Part shown: piece after piece, positions 17,899 to 26,179 of the stretch
Layout of the letters: every line of letters starts with the position of its first letter
Numbering within the stretch: position 1 is the stretch's first letter
Assembly: GCA_009838515.1 (NCBI GenBank)
Contig: VXRL01000068.1
Location: forward strand, 80,234 to 134,529
DNA from: Terriglobia bacterium
GTDB taxonomy: Bacteria; Acidobacteriota; Terriglobia; Bryobacterales; UBA6623
Length of the DNA stretch: 54,296 nucleotides
Direction: 5' to 3'
Position numbers and translations under genes: made by a program
The notes under the pieces: model-generated
Seen by the model: the letters and a program-made list of their open reading frames with translations, nothing else
What the model was told of the DNA's origin: nothing
Databases searched by the model: none

Positions 17899-19317
17899 AT
17901 GCAAAGACCAAACCGTCGCGACTTCTTCTCCCGCATCGGAGACGGTCTTCACGGAGCCGCGCTGGCGTGGCTGCTGAACGGCGAGCTCGCGGCCAGCGAG
18001 ACGCGCAGCACGTACGACCAGAAGCCGCGACAGCCGGACTTTGCGCCCAGGGCCAAGTCTGTCATCCACCTGTTCATGAACGGCGGGCCGAGCCAGGTCG
18101 ACCTCTTCGACCACAAGCCGGAACTGGAGAAACATGCCGGGGCTGCGGCTCCGCGCGACATCGCCAACCAGCTCGAGTTCACCGACGAAGTTGGCACGCT
18201 AATGCCATCCCCGTACGGCTTCAGCCGGCACGGCCAGTGCGGCATGGAGATTTCCGATCTCCTGCCGGGTCTCGGCAGCGTGGCGGATGACATCACGCTC
18301 ATCCGCTCGATGTACGGCGAGCACTTCAACCACGAGCCTTCGCTGTATTTGATGCATTCCGGGCGCACCCTGCCGGGGCGCCCGGCCTTGGGAGCCTGGG
18401 CGGTCTACGGGCTGGGGACCGAGAACCAGAATTTGCCCGGCTATATCGTGCTCGACGATCCACTCGGGTATCCGATCAACGATCTCCAGAATTGGCAGTC
18501 CGGATGGCTGCCGCAGGTTTACCAGGGCACCAAGTTCCGGGCCGAGGGTCCGCCGGTGCTCAACCTGCGCCGGGAGCAGGAACTGCCCAGCCCGCTGATG
18601 GAAGCCGAGCGCGCGCTCGTGCGAAGGCTGAATCTCGCCCATCGGGACGCCCGGCCATCGCAGCCACAGCTCGATGCGCGCATCGAGAGCTACGAACTGG
18701 CGGCCCGCATGCAGATGGCCGCCACCGACGTCGCTGATCTTTCGTCGGAGAGCGCGGCGACCAAGGAAATGTACGGGATGAACGACGAGCGCACGCGGGC
18801 CTATGGAGCCCGACTGCTGCTCGCCCGTCGCATGGTGGAGCGAGGTGTGCGCTTCGTACAGGTCTTCATCGAGTACCAGATCTGGGACAACCACCTGAAT
18901 CTAGATCGCGAATTGGGCTATGCATGTGCCAAGACCGACACGCCGGTCGCGGCGCTGATCAAGGATCTGAAGCAGCGAGGCCTCTTGGATTCCACTCTGG
19001 TGATCTGGGGCGGGGAGTTCGGGCGCATGCCGCTGGCTCAAGTCGGTCAGGCCGGCACTACCGGTCGCGATCACGGCCCGGCGGGCTTCAGCATTTGGAT
19101 GGCCGGCGGGGGCGTCAAGGGCGGACATGTCCACGGCGCTACGGACGAGATCGGCCACAAGGCCGTGGAAGATCGCGTTAGCGTGCATGACTTCCACGGC
19201 ACCATGCTGCACCTGCTGGGCCTCGATCCCGAGAAATTGGTCTATAACGTGCATGGTCTTGATGAGCGTCTGATCGGCCAGTATCCGGCTCGCGTGGTCA
19301 AAGAGATATTGGCTTAG
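17899..19317 (+). CDS. DUF1501 protein (alkaline phosphatase/sulfatase-like fold), Tat-exported
   Basis: Periplasmic protein of 472 residues, partner of the upstream PSD1 protein. A twin-arginine signal (NRRDFFSRIGDGLHGAALAW) precedes the DUF1501 core: IHLFMNGGPSQVDLFDHKPEL, GMEISDLLPGLGSVADDITLI, FNHEPSLYLMHSG, GAWAVYGLGTENQNLPGYIV and a C-terminal LVIWGGEFGRMPLAQ, with RDHGPAGFSIWMAGGGVKGG. The family is predicted to share the alkaline-phosphatase fold, but its reaction is not known. ATG 17899 is chosen; an in-frame TTG at 17887 would overlap the PSD1 stop. Its stop overlaps the end of a convergent HicB-like gene. Confidence 0.9.
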   Translation: MQRPNRRDFFSRIGDGLHGAALAWLLNGELAASETRSTYDQKPRQPDFAPRAKSVIHLFMNGGPSQVDLFDHKPELEKHAGAAAPRDIANQLEFTDEVGTLMPSPYGFSRHGQCGMEISDLLPGLGSVADDITLIRSMYGEHFNHEPSLYLMHSGRTLPGRPALGAWAVYGLGTENQNLPGYIVLDDPLGYPINDLQNWQSGWLPQVYQGTKFRAEGPPVLNLRREQELPSPLMEAERALVRRLNLAHRDARPSQPQLDARIESYELAARMQMAATDVADLSSESAATKEMYGMNDERTRAYGARLLLARRMVERGVRFVQVFIEYQIWDNHLNLDRELGYACAKTDTPVAALIKDLKQRGLLDSTLVIWGGEFGRMPLAQVGQAGTTGRDHGPAGFSIWMAGGGVKGGHVHGATDEIGHKAVEDRVSVHDFHGTMLHLLGLDPEKLVYNVHGLDERLIGQYPARVVKEILA

Positions 19318-19484
19318 TGGATTTCTTCCCGCCGGTTCTCGAGAACTAACCCGACGTCTTGGGCGAGACTCTCTCCTGCTTCGTCCCCCGTGCGTCCCTG
19401 GCCGTTAGCGCCAGGGATTTCGGGGCAGTATGCGATGAGCCATTGCTCCTCACGCTCGAAGATCGCTGTGAATTCGTTTCGCAT
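19314..19484 (-). CDS. HicB-family antitoxin-like protein (orphan, short)
   Basis: Small protein of 56 residues. The sequence from MRNEFTAIFEREEQWLIAYC through PEIPGANGQGRTGDEAGESL matches the partial RNase-H-like HicB antitoxin fold almost position for position, ending VLENRREEIH. Typical HicB proteins are about 70 residues with a C-terminal extension, so this one is slightly clipped. No HicA toxin (double-stranded-RNA-binding-like, about 60 residues) can be seen on either side. Its last four bases overlap the stop of the convergent DUF1501 gene. A 57-residue ORF of unknown family lies 17 nt upstream on the same strand. It is probably a solitary HicB-like protein or the remnant of a toxin-antitoxin pair. 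Confidence 0.7.
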   Translation of the reverse strand: MRNEFTAIFEREEQWLIAYCPEIPGANGQGRTGDEAGESLAQDVGLVLENRREEIH

Positions 19485-19501
19485 CGCTGGATATTGGCGT
19501 G

Positions 19502-19675
19502 CTACCAGCGATTCGCGCCTCGACGTTCCCAAAGGGCATTGAGGAGTTCTGTTGATAGATGGGCGAATAGTTCGAGGGCGGTCGCATTGGAAACAGCGTC
19601 GAACGACAGAGGGCCAACACCCAAGCTGATTCCGGGAGTGTCGCGTCGTCTTTTCCGCCTGTCGGCAGTCGCCAC
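19502..19675 (-). CDS. Small ORF upstream of the HicB-like gene, unknown function
   Basis: A GTG-started frame of 57 residues with a basic N-terminus (ADRRKRRRDTPG) and an amphipathic, leucine-rich C-terminal helix (NATALELFAHLSTELLNALW). It ends at TAG 19502, 17 nt before the HicB-like start, so the two could be co-transcribed. I do not recognise the family and it does not look like HicA. The composition is more protein-like than the other frames here, but a chance ORF cannot be excluded. Confidence 0.3.
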   Translation of the reverse strand: MATADRRKRRRDTPGISLGVGPLSFDAVSNATALELFAHLSTELLNALWERRGANRW

Positions 19676-19767
19676 CGGTCAATTCCGCCGGCAATGCGTG
19701 CCGCCGAGCGCCTCGCAACGACGGCCGAGTCGAGCGATGGGCACAAACATCTCGATGCCGCCAGTCG

Positions 19768-20331
19768 GACGAAAAGTTCAGCTACACCAATTACTCGTTT
19801 CGCACGATTGTGGATAGCACCTATGAGCGTGCCATCGCCATGGCGGAACGCCACGGCGGGCGTGTCGAAGGGGACCGGCTGGTGGCCATGCCGCAGGATG
19901 CCGTCCCGGCCGAGCTGGACATCTGGGACGACTATGGGTTACCCGTCGAGCGCATAGCAGTCACTGACCCGCGCTGGTCGTGGAAAGGCGGGTGGGCCGA
20001 GTCAACGGTGACCCGGCGGACAGCCTACACCGTCAAGACCAGCTCGCAACAGGGAGCTGAGGCACTGGTCGAGTTCGAGGGCACCGGCGCCATCATTGCG
20101 GCCTCCTACCTGCCCACAGGGGGCCAAGCCGACATCTATCTCGATGGGGAGTTGGTCGGCACTGTCGACGCGTACCCGGACGAGGATCGCTTCAAGCGCA
20201 GCGATTCCCTATGGCATGACTACTACCTTGAGGATGCTAAGCACACTCTGCGTGTCGTGGTGCGAGGCGAGCCGTACGCGGGATCTCAAGGCTCCGATAT
20301 CGCACTTGTCGATCTAGTGGTCTTCCGCTGA
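19768..20331 (+). pseudogene. C-terminal remnant of an ADP-ribosylglycohydrolase-like protein
   Basis: Coding-like sequence is visible from about 19768 (DEKFSYTNYSFRTIVDSTYE) and runs in frame to the stop at 20331. The later part, with AEALVEFEGTGAIIAASYLP, ADIYLDGELVGTVDAYPDE and HTLRVVVRGEPYAGSQGSDI, resembles the beta-sandwich tail attached to ADP-ribosylglycohydrolase family proteins in Acidobacteria. The preceding segment resembles the link between catalytic domain and tail. The catalytic domain is missing: the frame closes upstream at TGA 19627-19629 and 19630-19767 shows no similarity. A GTG at 19810 could still start a 173-residue protein. I favour a decayed gene; the family assignment is from memory of the motif pattern and moderate. 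Confidence 0.5.
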
Positions 20332-20483
20332 ATCAGGCGGCGTTCGTCCGGACTCGCGACCTTAAGGCTTAGCCGTCCTGCTTTGGTGCGTGTCTCTCGG
20401 GACGTCTCATCAGCGATCACTCCAGCGACCTTGGGGTAACGCTGCTTGAAAAGGGTGGTCTTACCGGTCTGGCGGGATACCAA
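20286..20483 (-). pseudogene. Walker-A NTPase fragment
   Basis: A short frame (65 residues from a TTG) opens with LLALVSRQTGKTTLFKQRYP, which has the RQTGKTTL P-loop seen in AAA_14 ATPases or THEP1-like NTPases, followed by VAGVIADETSRETRTKAG. No Walker B or remaining domain is present, and it overlaps the 3' end of the ADP-ribosylglycohydrolase-like remnant. It is most likely a degraded gene piece, but chance similarity is possible. Confidence 0.25.
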
Positions 20484-20670
20484 AGCAAGAAGACCTTAGC
20501 CCGACGGGCAGATTCAGGGAACGACTGAGTATTGACTGCAAAATTCCATGAAAAATGCATCGCATCTTCCCACTTGATTCCAGATCCATCAGAGCGCGGA
20601 GATTGTATAGGCAAGGCCGACAGCCGCCCTGGTGAGTTCTCGATCGGTGGCATCGGCTACAATCGCCGCG
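20332..20670. other. Intergenic/decayed stretch before the LamG-DMFase-like gene
   Basis: 339 bases containing most of the Walker-A fragment on the minus strand and, at its end, the TACAAT box of the next gene. Base composition is visibly less GC-rich around 20520-20620 than in neighbouring genes. No intact gene is seen. Confidence 0.45.
20658..20663 (+). promoter_or_regulatory. -10 box 7 nt before the start codon (leaderless)
   Basis: TACAAT, then exactly 7 nt, then ATG 20671. Transcription would begin at the A of the start codon. No Shine-Dalgarno sequence is present and no good -35 is seen. Confidence 0.5.
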
Positions 20671-22926
20671 ATGCCGCCGATCGATCGCAGAAGGTTCCTC
20701 CAGCAAACCGCTGCGGGAGTCACGGCCGCCAAAGCAGGCTGGGCGAGCGCAGCGCCAGACGGCCTTCCGCCCCATGCGGAAACCTCGGTGCCCGGAGTGC
20801 ATGCCTACGCGCAGCGCAGTCTGGACGCCGGAGCGAACGTCGACTTCCGGGTCAGCAGCGACACTCCGTACGACCTGACGGTCAGCCGGGCTGGCGCCGA
20901 AGACGCCATCGCGAGGCTGCGCGAGCCGCGCCCGTCGATGCAACCGATTCACGTCGGTTCCTACGCCCACGTGGCGCGAGGCTTGGCCGGAAAGAAATTC
21001 GACGCGCTGACGATCGAGGTCTGGATCCGCAGCTGGTCGGCGGAGCGCAGGCAGGGTATCGTCACGGCCTGCGATGGCGACCGGGGCATTGGATTGTTCG
21101 TGTCCGCGGGAGGGTGGATCGAGTTTCTTTTGGGGGAACGACACATCGCGCACGTGCCTCTGCATCGACGCCGCTGGCGCCACGTCGCGCTGGCTTGGGA
21201 TGGAGCGCTAACCAGCCTGTACGTTGATGGCCTGTTCCAAGGCAGTTGGAAACAGACTGGGACCATCGCGGCAGTCGAAACGCCGCTGCGTCTCGGAGCG
21301 TCCGGAGATGGCGGCCGAGCTGCCGAGTTCCTCGATGGCGACATCGCAATGCCGGCGATTTACAGCAGAGCGCTGTCCTCCCGGGAAGCAATGGCGCGCT
21401 TCAAATCCGGCGGGCTTGAGCCCCCTGCTGGAGATGTGTTGGCCTGCTGGCCTCTTGATGAAGAGCGAGGCGATAGGATTCGCGATATCGGCGGTGACGG
21501 TCTCCACGGTGTGATCGTCAATCGTGCCACCTGGATGATCGGGGGGCCGTCGTTCGATGCAGCCTCCGTGCCGCGGTACGGCGAGTACGGCCCAGAGAGC
21601 GATCCGAAGCGCGGGCACGGGCTCCGATTCGCCTCGGACGATCTCTATGACTGCCGCTGGGAGGCGAGCCACAGTGTCGAAATCCCCGCAAGCGCCAAGC
21701 CGGGGGTCTACCTCGGCCGTTTCGCCTTTCGCCGCGAGGGCAAGTCGCTCCGCTACGACGTCACGTTCCTCGTGCGCCGCTCACCGACCCGTCCCAAGGC
21801 GCCGGTCCTTGTGATTTGCTCGACAAATACCTGGCAGGCCTACAGTGCCACGCCGTTCGCGGTGAACTCTTTAGAGCCGTTCTGGGAGACGACGGGCCAA
21901 GACAACGCTCATCCAGATGCGCCGGCCTATTGTTGCTACCGCAATCACGGACAGGGGCAGCCGACGTACGCGGTCGGGATGAAACTGCCGTGGCCGGTAG
22001 CCGGGCCAGAGGTGATCTTCAGCCGGCGGGACCTCAACTACAGCCACCTCATGCGTGGCGAGCTCTTCGCCCATCGCTGGATGGAGCAGAACGGCTATGA
22101 GTTTGACGTGGCCAGCGATCACGATCTGCACCTCGCCCCCGATCAACTCCGGGGCTACAAGGTCGTAGTGATCAACGGTCACAGCGAGTACTGGTCCGAG
22201 GAGTCCTACCGGGCTGTGGACGAGTTCCTGCGTTCGGGTGGTGCCGCAATTGTCATGAGCGGCAACACCATGTTCTGGAGGGTGTCCTACGATCCGGACG
22301 GCTCTGCAATGGAGTGCCGCAAGCACGGCATCGACATTGGTGGCAGGGAGGGTGCCGACATCGGCGAAATCTTCCACAGCCACGACGGCCGCCGCGGCAG
22401 TTTGATGCGATTCTGCGGCTTGCCCGCTTGGAAAGTGTTGGGCTTGGAGTGTATTGGCTGGTGGCCGGTTACCGAGGCCTATTTCGGGGCCTACAAGGTG
22501 GTTCGTCCCGACCACTTCCTCTTTCACGAACCGGAAGCGGTCGGGTTGCAGGCAGGAGAGATGTTCGGGCAGGCCCCGGATGGACGGCCGCCTCGCGTGG
22601 GCGGTCACGAGTCCGACGTCCGACCAAGCCTGATCCAGGCAATCACACAACAGAACCCAACGGGCGCGTCGGTTCCGGACGATCCGGCGGGCATCGTGCC
22701 GCTGGCGCAGATCGTGGACCGCGATCGCCGCGGAATCGACTACTTCGGGCGCTGGGAACCGCTCGAGCACGGCGTCTACGCCGAAATGACGTACTGGGAG
22801 CGGCCGCAGGGCGGAAAGGTGTTTCACACCGGCTGTATCGCTGGGGGTTGGGCACTGTCGGCCGACCCCAAGATGCAGGCGCTGATGAGGAATGCGCTGC
22901 ACCACTTCGGCGTGGAGCGCGCCTAG
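20671..22926 (+). CDS. LamG domain fused to N,N-dimethylformamidase beta-subunit-like domain, Tat-exported
   Basis: Protein of 751 residues. A twin-arginine signal (DRRRFLQQTAAGVTAAKAGW) is followed by an N-terminal beta domain, a concanavalin/LamG-like domain (about 120-270: DALTIEVWIRSWSAERRQGI, WRHVALAWDGALTSLYVDGL, AIYSRALSSREAMARF) and a C-terminal half resembling the large subunit of N,N-dimethylformamidase (VLVICSTNTWQAYSA, RGELFAHRWMEQNGYEFDVA, SDHDLHL, VVINGHSEYWSEESYRAVDE, GGAAIVMSGNTMFWRV). True DMFase also needs a small subunit, which is not seen here, and acts in the cytoplasm. An exported version more likely acts on another amide or binds glycans. The start is ATG 20671, 7 nt after TACAAT. 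A PSD1/DUF1501 pair follows. Confidence 0.85.
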   Translation: MPPIDRRRFLQQTAAGVTAAKAGWASAAPDGLPPHAETSVPGVHAYAQRSLDAGANVDFRVSSDTPYDLTVSRAGAEDAIARLREPRPSMQPIHVGSYAHVARGLAGKKFDALTIEVWIRSWSAERRQGIVTACDGDRGIGLFVSAGGWIEFLLGERHIAHVPLHRRRWRHVALAWDGALTSLYVDGLFQGSWKQTGTIAAVETPLRLGASGDGGRAAEFLDGDIAMPAIYSRALSSREAMARFKSGGLEPPAGDVLACWPLDEERGDRIRDIGGDGLHGVIVNRATWMIGGPSFDAASVPRYGEYGPESDPKRGHGLRFASDDLYDCRWEASHSVEIPASAKPGVYLGRFAFRREGKSLRYDVTFLVRRSPTRPKAPVLVICSTNTWQAYSATPFAVNSLEPFWETTGQDNAHPDAPAYCCYRNHGQGQPTYAVGMKLPWPVAGPEVIFSRRDLNYSHLMRGELFAHRWMEQNGYEFDVASDHDLHLAPDQLRGYKVVVINGHSEYWSEESYRAVDEFLRSGGAAIVMSGNTMFWRVSYDPDGSAMECRKHGIDIGGREGADIGEIFHSHDGRRGSLMRFCGLPAWKVLGLECIGWWPVTEAYFGAYKVVRPDHFLFHEPEAVGLQAGEMFGQAPDGRPPRVGGHESDVRPSLIQAITQQNPTGASVPDDPAGIVPLAQIVDRDRRGIDYFGRWEPLEHGVYAEMTYWERPQGGKVFHTGCIAGGWALSADPKMQALMRNALHHFGVERA

Positions 22927-23077
22927 CCGAACTCCTGCGGGTGGCGCGCTTGGTCCGGACATGGGCGGATGTTGGCCCGTGCGTCGTGTTGACTTCGAGT
23001 GCCGAGAAACGAAGGCCGTGGCAGCCTTTATGCTTCCTGCCGAGAGGCAGACCGGTGATACAGTGAGTTGCAGCGGA

Positions 23078-26000
23078 ATGCGCCACCAGCGAGCACAGGT
23101 TCAGCTAGGCCACCACATGCCGGTCTTGGTGTTGGCGATTGTCGGTGCCATCTGGCCGGCTGCGGCCGAGGTGGAATTTAACGAGCGGGTCTTCCCGATT
23201 CTGCAACGGGCCTGCCTTGGCTGCCACGGCCCGGACCAGCAGCTTCGCGGTTTGCGCCTGGATTCGAGGGCGTCCGTAGTGGGCGCCTCCGCGGCGCGCT
23301 CCCTGGTGGTGCCGGGAAGCCCGCAGGACAGCGAACTCTACCGGCGCATCGCCGGCCTCAGCGCGGGCCCGCGAATGCCGATGGGCGGTGCGTTGTCTGA
23401 AGGCGAGATCGACACCATTCGCCAGTGGATTGAGGCTGGAGCGGACTGGCCGGAGGGCACGGGCGCAGCGCCCGAGGAAGTCAGGCGGCACTGGGCGTTT
23501 GTAGCTCCGCAGCGCCCGGTCCCGCCCGGTGATCGATCACTCCACCCGATCGATGCGTTCATTCAGGCCAAGCTAGCTGAAGCCGGATTGGAACCGATGC
23601 CGCAAGCAAGCCGGGCCACGCTCGTCCGCCGCCTGTCCTTGGACTTGACGGGCTTGCCGCCGACCTTGGAGGAACTGGCAGCATTCGCAGGGGATCCGGA
23701 CTACGAGGCACTGGTCGGGCGCTTGTTGGCGTCCCCCCACTACGGAGAACGGTGGGGCCGCCTCTGGCTTGATGCCGCGCGGTACGCCGATTCCGACGGC
23801 TACGAAAAGGACATGCCTCGACAAGTCTGGTTCTACCGCGATTGGGTCGTGGACGCGCTGAATCGGGACCTTCCCTATGACCGCTTCGTTGTCGAGCAGG
23901 TCGCGGGCGACCTGCTGCCCGAAGCGACCCAGCAGCAGATCGTCGCGACTGGCTACCTGCGCAACTCGATGGTCAACGAGGAGGGTGGCACAGATCCGGA
24001 ACAGTTCCGCATGGAGGCGCTATTCGACCGCATGGATGCTATCGGCAAGGGCATTTTGGGCCTCACCATCCAATGCGCTCAGTGCCATTCGCACAAATAC
24101 GACCCCCTCACGCACGACGAGTATTACCGTTTGTTTGCGTTCCTCAACAATGCCGATGAGGCAAAGGTGGCGGTGTACACGGACGAAGACGCGGCAGCCC
24201 GCCAAGCGGTGGTCGATGAGATTCGTTCCATCGAAGACGAACTCATGGCAGCCAATCCCGACTGGCAATCCCGCATGGCCTCGTGGGAGGGGGATCTGCG
24301 CGGTGACCAGCCGCAGTGGACAGTGCTGCATCCAGAAGTGGACGACCTTTCCACGGGGGGCCAGCGCTACCTGCTACAGAGCGATGGTTCGCTCCTGGCT
24401 CAAGGCTATGCACCGACCGAGCATGTGGCCGAGTTCACCGCGCAAACGAGCCTGCGCGAGATCACGGCCGTGCGGCTCGAGGTGCTGACCGACCCCAATC
24501 TCCCGCTCAATGGGCCGGGACGGTCTGTCTACGGCACCGGCGCATTGAGCGAGTTCCGACTGCTGGCCGCGCCCGCGGACGACCCGTCCGCGCAGCGCGA
24601 CATCTGGATCCGCACTGCCAGCGCGGACATCGACCTGCCCGAGCGCAGCTTGGATCCGAAGGTCTTCCCTCACAAGGAGGGCTCGGAACGCTTTACCGGA
24701 CCGATCCACTTCGCCTTCGACGACTGCGTTGACACGGCTTGGGAACTCTTCGCCGGGCATGGTCGCAGCAACCAGCCGCGCAAGGCGGTCTTTGTGCTGG
24801 ACCGGCCGATCCGGCACAGCCCGGGCACATTGCTGACGTTCTTTCTGGACCAGAGCCACGGGGGGTACGACAGCAACGTAGGCCAGAACAACAATCTCGG
24901 CCGGATCCGCCTCTCGGTGACCAGTGCCGGCGATCCAGTCGCGGACCCGCTGCCCGCGCGAGTCCGCGGGATCGTGGAGCAGGGTCGCGTTGGCCGAACG
25001 CCCCAAGAAGACAGGGCGGTATTCAGCTTCTGGCGGACCACCGTCCCGGCCTGGGCTGATGCGAATGAGCGCATCGAGCGGGCTTGGGAGCGATTCCCGC
25101 AGGGCAACACGCAACTGGTCCTCAAGCAGCGAGCGGAACCGCGCCCGACCCACCTTCTGCGGCGCGGAGATTTCCTAGAGCCGGCGAACGAGGTCAAGCC
25201 GGGCGTACCCCAGTTCCTGCATGCACTAGGCGAGAGCGGCCAGCCCCCGCGCTTGGCGTTCGCCGAGTGGCTCGTCGACCGTCGCGCTCCGACAACAGCC
25301 AGAGCGATCGTGAACCGCATTTGGCAGGCGTACTTTGGCGCCGGCTTGGTCGCAACCGCCGAGGATTTCGGAATGCAAGCGGATCTGCCTTCGCATCCAG
25401 CGTTGCTCGATTGGTTGGCAGTAGAGCTGATGGACAGCGGTTGGAGCCTGAAACACCTCCACCGCTTGATCGTGACCTCTGGGACGTACCAGCAGTCTTC
25501 CCGTCTGACCGATCGGGCCCGTGCTATTGACCCCGACAACCTGTTGCTGTCGCGCGGCCCCCGAGTACGGGCTGACGCCGAGATCATTCGGGACATCGCA
25601 TTGGCCGCGAGCGGCCTGCTCAGCCACCAGCTCGGCGGCCCGCCGGTGCATCCGCCCGCCCCGGAGTTGCTGTTCAAGCCGCCAATCAGCTTCTCCGAGA
25701 AACCGTGGCCTGCCTCGAAGGGCGAGGATCGGTTCCGGCGAGCGCTTTATACCTTCCAGTACATTTCGGCCCCCTATCCGGCCTTCGAAGTCTTCGACGC
25801 CCCCAACGGCGCGACGGCCTGCGTCAGGCGCAGCCGCTCGAACACTCCCTTGCAGGCCCTCACTACCCTGAACGAGGAGCTCTTCATGGAAGCCGCGCGC
25901 GCACTGGCGAAGCGAACCGTCGCCGCAGCGGCGGACGAGCGGGAACGACTCGACCACGCGTTCCGGTCGTGCTTGTCTAGAGACGCCAATTCCGATGAGG

Positions 26001-26179
26001 CCGAGCTCCTGCTGGAGTTGCTGCGAAAGACGCACGACCAGCTCGCTGGCGGCCTGCTGGACGCGCGCGAATTGACCGCCGCCGATTCCGAAAAGGGCCC
26101 CAGCCCGGACGATGAGGCGGCGTGGACGGTGTTGGCGAGGGCGCTGCTCAATCTCGACGAGACCATTACGAAGCAATGA
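23078..26179 (+). CDS. PSD1-type protein: cytochrome c (PSCyt1) + DUF1549 + middle domain + DUF1553
   Basis: Exported protein of about 1033 residues, second of three PSD1 proteins. A hydrophobic signal (PVLVLAIVGAIWPAAAE) precedes one PSCyt1 haem domain (CLGCHG), then DUF1549 (HPIDAFIQAKLAEAGLEPMP, LDLTGLPPTLEELAAFAG, and CAQCHSHKYDPL), a discoidin-like middle region absent from the first PSD1 (VRLEVLTDPNLPLNGPGRSV, LLTFFLDQSHGGYDSNVGQN), and DUF1553 (NRIWQAYFGAGLVATAEDFG, LPSHPALLDW, RSRSNTPLQALTTLN). The start is uncertain: ATG 23078, shortly after a TACAGT box (23059-23064), or ATG 23117, directly at the signal peptide. Its TGA overlaps the next ATG (ATGA), so it is translationally coupled to the DUF1501 gene. 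Confidence 0.9.
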   Translation: MRHQRAQVQLGHHMPVLVLAIVGAIWPAAAEVEFNERVFPILQRACLGCHGPDQQLRGLRLDSRASVVGASAARSLVVPGSPQDSELYRRIAGLSAGPRMPMGGALSEGEIDTIRQWIEAGADWPEGTGAAPEEVRRHWAFVAPQRPVPPGDRSLHPIDAFIQAKLAEAGLEPMPQASRATLVRRLSLDLTGLPPTLEELAAFAGDPDYEALVGRLLASPHYGERWGRLWLDAARYADSDGYEKDMPRQVWFYRDWVVDALNRDLPYDRFVVEQVAGDLLPEATQQQIVATGYLRNSMVNEEGGTDPEQFRMEALFDRMDAIGKGILGLTIQCAQCHSHKYDPLTHDEYYRLFAFLNNADEAKVAVYTDEDAAARQAVVDEIRSIEDELMAANPDWQSRMASWEGDLRGDQPQWTVLHPEVDDLSTGGQRYLLQSDGSLLAQGYAPTEHVAEFTAQTSLREITAVRLEVLTDPNLPLNGPGRSVYGTGALSEFRLLAAPADDPSAQRDIWIRTASADIDLPERSLDPKVFPHKEGSERFTGPIHFAFDDCVDTAWELFAGHGRSNQPRKAVFVLDRPIRHSPGTLLTFFLDQSHGGYDSNVGQNNNLGRIRLSVTSAGDPVADPLPARVRGIVEQGRVGRTPQEDRAVFSFWRTTVPAWADANERIERAWERFPQGNTQLVLKQRAEPRPTHLLRRGDFLEPANEVKPGVPQFLHALGESGQPPRLAFAEWLVDRRAPTTARAIVNRIWQAYFGAGLVATAEDFGMQADLPSHPALLDWLAVELMDSGWSLKHLHRLIVTSGTYQQSSRLTDRARAIDPDNLLLSRGPRVRADAEIIRDIALAASGLLSHQLGGPPVHPPAPELLFKPPISFSEKPWPASKGEDRFRRALYTFQYISAPYPAFEVFDAPNGATACVRRSRSNTPLQALTTLNEELFMEAARALAKRTVAAAADERERLDHAFRSCLSRDANSDEAELLLELLRKTHDQLAGGLLDARELTAADSEKGPSPDDEAAWTVLARALLNLDETITKQ

